DNA from: Anaerocolumna chitinilytica
GTDB taxonomy: Bacteria; Bacillota; Clostridia; Lachnospirales; Lachnospiraceae
Direction of reading: 5' to 3'
Assembly: GCF_014218355.1 (NCBI RefSeq)
Contig: NZ_AP023368.1
Coordinates: forward strand, 1,802,001-1,866,000
Length of the DNA stretch: 64,000 nucleotides
Positions 44,015 to 51,961 of the stretch are shown one piece after another. Below the pieces are notes generated by a model that was not told the DNA's origin, searched no databases, and saw nothing but the letters and a program-made list of their open reading frames with translations. Made by a program: the position numbers and the translations under genes. The stretch's first letter is position 1, and the number at the start of each line of letters is the position of its first letter.

Positions 44015-45130
44015 ATGGCAGAATACATTCCAAAACCTACTGGGGAATATCAGGTAGGTGTTTATAAAATGGATATAGTAGATAATAATAGAAAAAACAC
44101 CTACAATATACCTTCTGAAAACCGAAAGATTGCCATGTGGTTTTTCTATCCGGCTGTTGCTGAACCTGGTGAGAAGATGCACTATGGTATAAAAGAAGAT
44201 CTAGAGAAATTAAATATACCATGGTCGAACAATTTCATAGAATGTTATGAAAACATAGAACCAGCCAAGGGCAGCTTTCCAACAATTATTTACAGTCATG
44301 GATATGGTAGTAATTTATATATAAATACTGCGTTTTGTGCTGACATGGCATCTCATGGTTTTATTGTTGTCTCTATAAGTCATCCATATGAAGCAGATGT
44401 GGTTTATTATCAAGATGGAAGTGTAATTAATTTTCACAAACCTTTTGAAAAAATTGCAGACAATCTGAGCATAGTTGAAAGTATAAGGTACATAGGCTTG
44501 TTTTTAGACTTTATCTCATCGTATAAAGTTTTAGCAATGCGGCAGCAGCGCATTATCAAGAAGCATATAAGGAAAGCAAGAGACCACATCACAACATGGA
44601 CACAGGATAACAGTTTTGTTTTGGATAAACTAATTGAGTTAAACCAAGATAGTGATTTCTTTTTAAAGAAACGGTTTGACTTTACAAACGGAGTTGGTTT
44701 AGCAGGTCATTCTTTTGGTGGATGTGCTGCGGTGGACAGTTGTTACATGGATAAGAGATTTTGCTGTGTATTGAATTTTGATGGTCAGGTTTTTGGTGCA
44801 TGCAGTTTGCAGGATATAGAGCGGCCATATATGAGAATAGGACAAGCGTTATCGAAATATACGGCATTAACTCCAATTGCTTACAGTACAGCGGCTGTTT
44901 ATGATATAGCTTTAAAGAACGTGACTCATATGGGCTACACTGATTGGAGGTATCTGCCTTGTGATAATAAAGGGATGGTCGGCAAATTACCAAATGATAT
45001 TCTATTTGAAATAACCACACAGCTTTCGCAATTTTTCTTTAATAAACACTTGTACAGGAAAGAGAATGCTGTTTTCCCTGAAATTAGCAGAAAATATGCT
45101 AAGGTTGAAGTATTGAATTGTTATAAATAA
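44015..45130 (+). CDS. PAF-acetylhydrolase-like alpha/beta hydrolase
   Basis: This 371-residue protein resembles the platelet-activating-factor acetylhydrolase/dienelactone-hydrolase-like group. Evidence is YSHGYGSN (oxyanion region), VSISHPYEAD, the nucleophile in GLAGHSFGGCAAVD, and a C-terminal His in VTHMGYTDW. No signal peptide is seen. ATG 44015 follows AGGTGAGG by six bases; a GTG at 44003 overlaps that site. Substrate is unknown, probably a lipid or other ester. Confidence 0.82.
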   Translation: MAEYIPKPTGEYQVGVYKMDIVDNNRKNTYNIPSENRKIAMWFFYPAVAEPGEKMHYGIKEDLEKLNIPWSNNFIECYENIEPAKGSFPTIIYSHGYGSNLYINTAFCADMASHGFIVVSISHPYEADVVYYQDGSVINFHKPFEKIADNLSIVESIRYIGLFLDFISSYKVLAMRQQRIIKKHIRKARDHITTWTQDNSFVLDKLIELNQDSDFFLKKRFDFTNGVGLAGHSFGGCAAVDSCYMDKRFCCVLNFDGQVFGACSLQDIERPYMRIGQALSKYTALTPIAYSTAAVYDIALKNVTHMGYTDWRYLPCDNKGMVGKLPNDILFEITTQLSQFFFNKHLYRKENAVFPEISRKYAKVEVLNCYK

Positions 45131-45173
45131 TGGACAATCGATATGGGTTAAAGTACACTTATTTATATATCAT

Positions 45174-46022
45174 TTAACCTCTAAGCTTGGATGGTGTACA
45201 TCCGTATGTTTCCTTAAACATTCGACTGAAGACCTTATTATTTGTAAAACCATGACGTTCTTGAATAGCCGTGATGCTATCATCGGTATCTAAAATGTCC
45301 TTGTGAATATGAGCAAGTCTCACCAGGTTGACATATTCTATAAAAGTGAAACCGGTAAGTTTTTTAAAAGTCCTGCAAAAATACTCAGGATTCAATGCTA
45401 CAAAAGAGGCTGCGTCCTTCAAACTTATACGTTCGCTGTAATTCATTTCCACATAATCCAGCAGTTCCTTTAAGCGTGGCAGATGCTTTGTAATTTTATC
45501 AATTTCGATATTTTGGGATACTACATAATTATTGTAAAGTATATAGAGAAAGAGATTAAGACTACTGATAAAAAGGAATTGGAATCCCTTTGGGCGTTGC
45601 TCGTAAAGCGCTCTCATAGAAATCAGTTGATGTAACATACTTTTAAATACTGGATCTTCATACAATTCATCGTGGGAGAAATACTCTCTGAATCTAATCG
45701 ACTTGTCCTCTGAAATTGATTTGGTAATGAGCTCATAAGGTATTAGAAGACATAGAACTTCAACGTGCCCAAGACTTCGAGTCAAATGAATATCACCGGA
45801 ATTGATTATGAATAAATCATTGTCAGTGATGGTATAGGTCTTGTTATTACGAACTATCTGCATGGTGCCTCGGTAGATATAGAGAACTTCCAAGTGGTTG
45901 TGCCAATGGCTTGGGATCAATCTGTTGAAAGATTTATATATATCAAATTTAACAGGTAACCCTGATTCCAAAACTATGATTTCATGTTTTGACATAGCTG
46001 TATTTAACCTCGTGTTAGACAT
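45174..46022 (-). CDS. AraC-family regulator of the GH1 gene
   Basis: This 282-residue protein has a cupin sensor (SHWHNHLEVLYIYRGTMQ) and a C-terminal AraC domain with ISLKDAASFVALNPEYFCRT and ITAIQERHGFTNNKVFSRMF. It is divergent from the GH1 gene at 46165 and is probably its activator. A perfect palindrome GTCAATATTGAC at 46060-46071 lies between the two. Confidence 0.9.
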   Translation of the reverse strand: MSNTRLNTAMSKHEIIVLESGLPVKFDIYKSFNRLIPSHWHNHLEVLYIYRGTMQIVRNNKTYTITDNDLFIINSGDIHLTRSLGHVEVLCLLIPYELITKSISEDKSIRFREYFSHDELYEDPVFKSMLHQLISMRALYEQRPKGFQFLFISSLNLFLYILYNNYVVSQNIEIDKITKHLPRLKELLDYVEMNYSERISLKDAASFVALNPEYFCRTFKKLTGFTFIEYVNLVRLAHIHKDILDTDDSITAIQERHGFTNNKVFSRMFKETYGCTPSKLRG

Positions 46023-46164
46023 TTCTAGATTTTAAGAATATAACATTCAAAGTAAAAAAGTCAATATTGACATAATAATAAGTCAGAAGGATTCTTGCTT
46101 GTCGTTACTGCAGGTAATAAAATGCTACTATTAGTATAAAAATAGACGAGTGAGGAGATCAGTT

Positions 46165-47400
46165 ATGAATAAGTTTGAAAAAGGTTTTCTTTTAGGTGCA
46201 GCTACATCTGCCCACCAAGTGGAAGGTAACAATATACACAGTGATTTATGGGTTATCGAACAACTGCCGAATAACCAATTTGACGAACCCTCTTTGGATG
46301 CGGTGGATCACTATCATCGCTATGAGGAGGACATCACACTATTGGCGAAGGCAGGGCTGAATGCCTACCGCTTTTCCATTGAATGGGCCCGTATAGAGCC
46401 AGAACAGGGTAAATTCGACGAACTTGAGATTGAGCACTATCGTAAAGTATTGGCTTACTGTCATGAAAAGAATATTACACCCATTGTCACTATGCATCAC
46501 ATATCTTCGCCTGAATGGCTTATTACAACAGGAGGGTGGGAAGAGGAATCGACTGTGGAATACTTTAAGAATTATTGCATATATGTCGTAGAACACCTTG
46601 GTGATCAAATGGAATATATCTGTACAATCAACTGTGCCAATGTGGGTGCACAGATGTGTTCTGAGGCCCTTGAGCTGCAGAGCAATATACCTATATCCGC
46701 GGAAAGGCAGCTGCTGATGACCGAGACAGCAAAAGCCTTTGGATTGGCAGAAGAAAACCGGGCTAATATTTTCCTGTCACCTCGTACAGAGGAAGGAGAC
46801 CGGCTCATAATGCGGGCCCATGAAGCAGCCCGCGATGCTATGAAGGCTGTGTGTCCACATCTGAAGGTCGGCGTTACCCTCTCACTGCTAGATATTCAGG
46901 CGGAGACAGACAATAATGTTGAGGCTATAGCGGAATGGGAAAAAGATTTCAAACACTATCTACCTTTCTTGCAAAAGGATGACTTTATCGGCATACAGAA
47001 CTATACACGTAAGTTTATAGGAGATAAGAACAGTATGTCTGCTTCCGAGGAGATAGAGCTAACGGAGCAGGGATATGAATTTTATCCTGAAGCGTTAAGC
47101 AATGTGATTCGTAAGGTGGCTGAAGAAATTTCTTTGTCTATTATTGTAACTGAAAATGGTGTTTGCACGAAAGACGATACTCGCCGGGTGGAGTTTATTC
47201 AGAGGGCAGTTGCGGGGGTGCAGGCATGTATTGCTGATGGTATTCCCGTTAAGGGGTATATGTATTGGAGCTTGCTCGATAACTACGAGTGGTATAAAGG
47301 TTTTGTAAAAAAATATGGACTAATCGGGGTCGACCGCATAACACAAAACCGTATGCCCAAACCAAGTCTTTACGTACTTGGTGACTATTGTAATAAGTAA
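46165..47400 (+). CDS. GH1 glycoside hydrolase lacking the usual acid/base Glu
   Basis: This 411-residue protein has GH1 family hallmarks: GFLLGAATSAHQVEGN at the start, FSIEWARIEP, TMHHISSPEWL, the nucleophile E330 in IIVTENGV, and YMYWSLLDNYEW near the end. At the acid/base motif, TINEPN or TINEAN, this protein reads TINCANVG: C157 replaces the Glu. Length is on the short side for GH1. Activity may need an activated substrate or external nucleophile, or the role may be binding. ATG 46165 follows GAGGAG. It is divergent from AraC. Confidence 0.87.
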   Translation: MNKFEKGFLLGAATSAHQVEGNNIHSDLWVIEQLPNNQFDEPSLDAVDHYHRYEEDITLLAKAGLNAYRFSIEWARIEPEQGKFDELEIEHYRKVLAYCHEKNITPIVTMHHISSPEWLITTGGWEEESTVEYFKNYCIYVVEHLGDQMEYICTINCANVGAQMCSEALELQSNIPISAERQLLMTETAKAFGLAEENRANIFLSPRTEEGDRLIMRAHEAARDAMKAVCPHLKVGVTLSLLDIQAETDNNVEAIAEWEKDFKHYLPFLQKDDFIGIQNYTRKFIGDKNSMSASEEIELTEQGYEFYPEALSNVIRKVAEEISLSIIVTENGVCTKDDTRRVEFIQRAVAGVQACIADGIPVKGYMYWSLLDNYEWYKGFVKKYGLIGVDRITQNRMPKPSLYVLGDYCNK

Positions 47401-47425
47401 TACATTTTTTATTGATTGTTCAATG

Positions 47426-47536
47426 CATGTTGAGTGTATTGTGTTGATGACAAAGGTGAAAATAATGGTATAATATAGCTTATTCATATTAGTAAAGGTA
47501 ATGAAAATGAAAGAAATAAAAGTGATGCCTTACTAA
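47426..47536 (+). repeat. Promoter/leader repeat, copy B, with aborted 9-codon ORF
   Basis: A copy of 43029-43119 with TTGATG at 47444 and TATAAT at 47469 (19-base spacing). After ATG 47507 the matching MKEI codons run into KVMPY and a stop at 47536. It now sits upstream of the GNAT gene and may drive it. Confidence 0.75.
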
Positions 47537-47576
47537 AATAAAGACGTAGTTGTAATTTAATGTGAGAGGATATGTT

Positions 47577-48125
47577 ATGATAAAATTTGAAACCCAAAGA
47601 CTGATATTGAGAAATTTTATTTCGAGTGATATTGATGACTTTTATGAATATATGAGGTTAGAAAGTACAGCAAAGTATGAAGATTTTGAACCACAGACAT
47701 ACAAAGAATGCACTTCCGCCATAGAACGAAGAATTACATTGGATAATGTGATGGCAGTTATTTTAAAAGATAGTGGAAAGATGATTGGTGATATTAACTT
47801 TTCACAGGAAGGAGAGAAAGGAACTTACGAAATTGGTTATGACTTTAATGAAAAGTTTTGGAATAATGGGTATGCTACAGAAGCCTGTATTGCTGTACTC
47901 AATCACATTTTTAGTGAAGTGGGAGGTCGTAGAGTATACGCGCAATGCAATGACGATAATTATTCATCAATTAAGTTATTAGAGCGTTTAGGAATGAGAC
48001 AAGAAGGGCATTTCATTGAAGACGTTACTTTTAAAAACGATAGTACTGGAAATCCTATATATGTGAACAGTTATTTATATGCGATTCTTAAAAGAGAATG
48101 GAATTTAAATGAACAAAATCAATAA
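47577..48125 (+). CDS. GNAT N-acetyltransferase (RimJ/RimL-like)
   Basis: This 182-residue protein shows FETQRLILRNF at the N-terminus and the acetyl-CoA-binding strand EIGYDFNEKFWNNGYATEAC. RVYAQCNDDNYSSIKLLERLGM is the family's C-terminal block. Targets range from ribosomal protein N-termini to antibiotics. ATG 47577 follows GAGAGG; an upstream GTG is less likely. It may be driven by the duplicated promoter at 47444. Confidence 0.92.
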   Translation: MIKFETQRLILRNFISSDIDDFYEYMRLESTAKYEDFEPQTYKECTSAIERRITLDNVMAVILKDSGKMIGDINFSQEGEKGTYEIGYDFNEKFWNNGYATEACIAVLNHIFSEVGGRRVYAQCNDDNYSSIKLLERLGMRQEGHFIEDVTFKNDSTGNPIYVNSYLYAILKREWNLNEQNQ

Positions 48126-48291
48126 CTTGTAAGTAATTTAATATCCCGAATAAAGCGAGTTTATTATGTAAAGACTTCGGGAAAAATATTGCAATGAGCT
48201 ACTTTACAGGGATGAAATAATAAAGATTTAATTTGAAAAAGCATTAATACTATATCTGTATGTGATTTCATTAATTTGGAGGTAAGATTAG

Positions 48292-49041
48292 ATGAATATA
48301 AAATTTGATCCCAATAATAATATTATTAAACTCTGTATAATGGGGATGGGTTTAGAAGATAGTGGGAACGAAGAAGAAGCAATCTCGATGTTTCATAAAG
48401 CATGGAATGAAGCAACAAATGACTATGAAAAATTTATTGCAGCTTATCATTTAGCTCGTCAACAAAAGAATATTGCAGACAAATTAAAATGGATGGAAAC
48501 GTCTTTACAGTGTGCCTTAAATATAAATGATGATAATGTAAAGAGTGCATACCCAACATTGTATGCAAACATTTCTTGGTGTTATGAGGAGTTGCAGGAT
48601 ACGGATAATGCAAAAAGAAATTATGATTTGTCTGAATTATATAAAGGTAAGCCAACTGATAAAGGACCGTTTTATCATGGGACAAAGGCAGATTTAAAGG
48701 TTGGTGATTTACTGACAGCGGGCGGAATTTCAAATTACCAGTCTGGTCTTCAAATGAATCACATTTATTTTACAGCTAATACCAATGGCGCAGGACTTGC
48801 AGCAGCATTAGCAAAAGGAGAAGGAAGAGAACGCGTTTATATAGTAGAACCAACAGGAGAATTTGAAAACGACCCTAACGTTACCGACAAAAAATTTCCA
48901 GGTAACTTAACACGTTCTTATCGCTCAAAAGAACCTTTAAGAATTATTGGTGAGGAAACAGAGTGGAGGCAACTAACAACTGCGGAACGAAGCAAATGGC
49001 GTGAAAATTTAGCAAAAAGCAAGGGTGAAATTATTAACTGA
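48292..49041 (+). CDS. arr: TPR-like domain fused to rifamycin ADP-ribosyltransferase
   Basis: This 249-residue protein has a C-terminal Arr domain at about 126-235. It reads PFYHGTKADLKVGDLL, then VYIVEPTGEFENDPNVTDKK and FPGNLTRSYRSKEPLRI, matching rifampin ADP-ribosyltransferases. These inactivate rifamycins by ADP-ribosylating a hydroxyl with NAD. Stand-alone Arr is about 140 residues; here about 115 helical, TPR-like residues precede it (ISMFHKAWNEATNDYEKFIA). GGAGGTAAG precedes the ATG. The role of the helical part is unknown. Confidence 0.88.
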   Translation: MNIKFDPNNNIIKLCIMGMGLEDSGNEEEAISMFHKAWNEATNDYEKFIAAYHLARQQKNIADKLKWMETSLQCALNINDDNVKSAYPTLYANISWCYEELQDTDNAKRNYDLSELYKGKPTDKGPFYHGTKADLKVGDLLTAGGISNYQSGLQMNHIYFTANTNGAGLAAALAKGEGRERVYIVEPTGEFENDPNVTDKKFPGNLTRSYRSKEPLRIIGEETEWRQLTTAERSKWRENLAKSKGEIIN

Positions 49042-49161
49042 ATATGTTTCAATTAGGTAAAATAGTTACTTTATTTAAAAATTCCCGAGATGCAATGAAG
49101 AATTGCAGGCGGCAGCTGGGTTTGTTGAAGCAAAGATTAAAGAGATATTATTGTATTAGTC

Positions 49162-50106
49162 TTATAGCTCCGGAGCTGAATAGAAAATCTTTCCCTTTAA
49201 ATTATTAGTGTAAGCGAGAGCTCCATCCAACGTTATTACAACAGCACCCATATCCTTCATTTGGTTAACGCTGCGGATAATTGTGGCAGCATCTAATCCA
49301 AACAGTTTGGTAGTATAGATATCGCAGTCCAGGGAGCTGTCAGCAATAATTGTTAAAGAAGCGATGTTGCTTTCTATAGGATAGCCTGTTTGGCTGTTAA
49401 ATATATGGTGGTATTTACTGCCTTCCTGTTCAAGAACTCGCTCATAGATTCCTGAAGTTACAACCGATTGGTTTCTGATTGTGACAAGTGCTGCCGCATT
49501 TCCTCTAGGTAATAACGGATTTTGAATTCCTACTTTCCAATCACCGCCCTCGGAAGGGGATTCTCCAAGAACAAGAACATTGCCCCCCAGATCCACCATA
49601 GCTGAGACAGCTCCATGTTCCCTAAATAACTCCATTACTTTATCAGCAAAATAACCTTTCGCTATCGCACCAAGGTCTATTTCCATACCTTTTTTTAAGA
49701 AATGGACAGTTTTTCCCCTGTCTTCCAATTGTATATTTTCAGGTTTTAAAAGCTCCAGCACATTCTTGATTGCTTCTTTTTCTGGCACCTGTGCTTCTTT
49801 AAAACCGATTCTCCATAATTTTATTAATGGGCCTATTGCTATATTTAAATAACTATCTTCGCATAAACTATGCTTTTTTCCTATTTTAATCAGTTCATAC
49901 AGCTCATCGTCTACCTTCTGGGGAGCGATCGCAGCTGTCTTCTTTAGCATGGCAAGCTGTGAGGTATCGGTGTTAGCACTAAAGACTTTGTTGTAATGAA
50001 TCAGCATGTCCTCAGCCTTTTTAACCAGACCTTCGGCATCGTTTCCTTTGATATAGAGGGAGATTTTTGTTCCCATAAGATAGATAATCTTTGTATACTC
50101 AGTCAT
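49162..50106 (-). CDS. apbE: ApbE-family FAD:protein FMN transferase, cytoplasmic
   Basis: This 314-residue enzyme attaches FMN through a phosphoester to Ser/Thr of flavoproteins. Family features are MGTKISLYI at the N-terminus, the IDLGAIAKGYFADKV and AMVDLGGNVLVLGES blocks, FNSQTGYPIES, and TIIADSSLDCDIYTTKLFGL. It has no signal peptide or lipobox, unlike typical export-type ApbE. It begins one base after the LysR gene ends, with its ribosome site inside that gene. The target is almost certainly the FMN_bind protein encoded at 51962. Confidence 0.93.
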   Translation of the reverse strand: MTEYTKIIYLMGTKISLYIKGNDAEGLVKKAEDMLIHYNKVFSANTDTSQLAMLKKTAAIAPQKVDDELYELIKIGKKHSLCEDSYLNIAIGPLIKLWRIGFKEAQVPEKEAIKNVLELLKPENIQLEDRGKTVHFLKKGMEIDLGAIAKGYFADKVMELFREHGAVSAMVDLGGNVLVLGESPSEGGDWKVGIQNPLLPRGNAAALVTIRNQSVVTSGIYERVLEQEGSKYHHIFNSQTGYPIESNIASLTIIADSSLDCDIYTTKLFGLDAATIIRSVNQMKDMGAVVITLDGALAYTNNLKGKIFYSAPEL

Positions 50107-50107
50107 T

Positions 50108-51046
50108 TCATTCTCCTATCTTGGAATTGTTCTGCCCGTGAACTAGAAAGGCGCTTATCAGGTCATTATCGATACTGGTCAGGGTTCTTTCACTTTGATA
50201 TGCTATAAAATAATCCAAACTTAGTTCATCAATGGGAATGGGATATATATTATAATCCGACGGGCACTCCTTAACATAGACGCTTTCGGGTATAATAGTC
50301 AACCCTAAATTATTCGTAGCCAGCTTAAGTGCAGTATTGATTTCAGTGCTTTCCAGGATGATATGGGGTTCTACCTTATACACGTTTAATAGATGGTCAA
50401 TCTGTTTTCTGATGGCAGAGCCCTTGGAAGTTAGTATCAGTTTTTGACTTAAGACTTCACTTATATCGATCATTCCTTCTGGAATGATTGCGATATCTTT
50501 CTGATATAGATTACAGCAGCGCGGAATTACAGCCCTGTATCGGTGTCTTCCCCAGCTAACAGAGTTTAAATTTGGTGAAATGTTGCTGGAATTTTGTCCA
50601 ATCCAAAAATCCAATTCATTGTTTTGTGTGAGCTTCTCGCTTTTCTCCGGTAAAATCTCTGCAAGCTCAATTCTGCAGTTTGGATGGGTGTTCAAAAACT
50701 CAGGTAAAAAAAGTGGTAAAAGGTAAGTGCCAAGACTTGGAAGTACTCCTATCCTTATCACTGTGGTATCACTGTCTGATACATCTGATATTTCACGAAG
50801 CAGCTTCGTGTAGTTGTTTTCTAAGGTAGTCAAATACTGATAGTAGATTTTCCCTTGTTCGGTTAAACGAAAGGGAAGTTTGTTACGGGAGATCAGTTCA
50901 CAGTTTAACTCATGTTCCACCCTTTTAATAATCTGTGTCAGATAAGGCTGAGAGATATAAAGTGATTTAGCAGCTTTACTATAATTGCTGTATTTTAAAA
51001 GGGCATCAATATAAAAAAGGATATCTTGAGAGCCGATGTTTGACAT
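50108..51046 (-). CDS. LysR-family regulator of the flavinylated reductase
   Basis: This 312-residue protein has an N-terminal HTH (NYSKAAKSLYISQPYLTQII) and a LysR substrate-binding domain. It is transcribed with apbE and divergent from the two reductase genes. A perfect 16-base palindrome ATAACAAATTTGTTAT at 51091-51106 fits the T-N11-A type of LysR site. The inducer is presumably an unsaturated acid or enone that the reductase uses. Confidence 0.92.
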   Translation of the reverse strand: MSNIGSQDILFYIDALLKYSNYSKAAKSLYISQPYLTQIIKRVEHELNCELISRNKLPFRLTEQGKIYYQYLTTLENNYTKLLREISDVSDSDTTVIRIGVLPSLGTYLLPLFLPEFLNTHPNCRIELAEILPEKSEKLTQNNELDFWIGQNSSNISPNLNSVSWGRHRYRAVIPRCCNLYQKDIAIIPEGMIDISEVLSQKLILTSKGSAIRKQIDHLLNVYKVEPHIILESTEINTALKLATNNLGLTIIPESVYVKECPSDYNIYPIPIDELSLDYFIAYQSERTLTSIDNDLISAFLVHGQNNSKIGE

Positions 51047-51090
51047 TTCCTTACTTCCTTCGGTAACGATAGAATTTGATTTTTCTGATT

Positions 51091-51106
51091 ATAACAAATT
51101 TGTTAT
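51091..51106. promoter_or_regulatory. Perfect 16-base palindrome, candidate LysR site
   Basis: ATAACAAATTTGTTAT reads identically on both strands and lies between the divergent lysR and reductase genes. Confidence 0.65.
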
Positions 51107-51228
51107 CAAACTTCAATGAATAACTATTAGATAATATAAGTATGGCATGTTAAAATAATATCAAACACATGACCATAGTTGTGAAAATTAAAGATAGGTA
51201 ATTGTTTCGATATCGGAAGGAGATTACT

Positions 51229-51828
51229 ATGAAATATTTAGCAATCGTAGGCACTAATTCAGATGTGTCAACAAATCGTATGCTGCTTCAGTATATGCAA
51301 AAGTATTTTGCAAATGAGGCAGAGATAGAAGTATATGAAATTAAGGAGTTACCTGCTTTTATGGAACCGGAGGATTTTGAGATTCCAGAAAAGGTTGCAG
51401 AGTTATCTGATAAAATCTTGAAAGCGGATGGAGTAATTATAGCAACTCCAGAGTACGATCATGCGATACCCGCAGTTTTAAAGAGCGCTCTGGAATGGAT
51501 CAGCTATACGAGTCAGGCACTTACGGATAAGCCTGTTTTAATCGTAGGAGCATCTCATGGTACCCTTGGCTCCTCAAGAGCACAGGCCCATCTAAGACAA
51601 ATACTTGATTCCCCTGAGCTTGCTGCTAGAATCATGCCAAGCAGTGAGTTCCTTTTAGGAAAATCCCAAGGTGCCTTTGATAGTTCCGGGAATCTCATCT
51701 ATTTGGATAAGGTGTCAGAGCTGGAAGAAATTTTTAGAGAGTTTGTTCTGTTTACGGATATTACAACAAAGCTTCTAAAAGACAAAGTTTTGAACAAAAA
51801 GGTTACAAAATATACCTGGCAGGAGTAA
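51229..51828 (+). CDS. NAD(P)H-dependent FMN reductase
   Basis: This 199-residue flavodoxin-fold protein has VGTNSDVSTNRMLL at the phosphate loop and IIATPEYDHAIPAVLKSALE, the FMN_red signature. It is strongly similar to the first 170 residues of the next gene product, so the pair arose by duplication. It may deliver electrons to the downstream reductase. ATG 51229 follows GGAAGGAG. Confidence 0.92.
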   Translation: MKYLAIVGTNSDVSTNRMLLQYMQKYFANEAEIEVYEIKELPAFMEPEDFEIPEKVAELSDKILKADGVIIATPEYDHAIPAVLKSALEWISYTSQALTDKPVLIVGASHGTLGSSRAQAHLRQILDSPELAARIMPSSEFLLGKSQGAFDSSGNLIYLDKVSELEEIFREFVLFTDITTKLLKDKVLNKKVTKYTWQE

Positions 51829-51961
51829 TAACGTAAGAGTTGAAAATAGAAATCCTTCACAGAGTGAAAGATAATAATTTTTCACTTGGCAAAAGTTGTG
51901 TTTGCGCTGTGAACACAACTTGTGATGCGGAAAAAGCAACGTAGAAATGAGGAGAATATCA

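Noticed and set aside
49060..49161. Short helix-like open stretch (ELQAAAGFVEAKIKEILLY) after the arr gene
   Set aside because: Possibly the end of a lost gene, but too short and without a start or a match to call.
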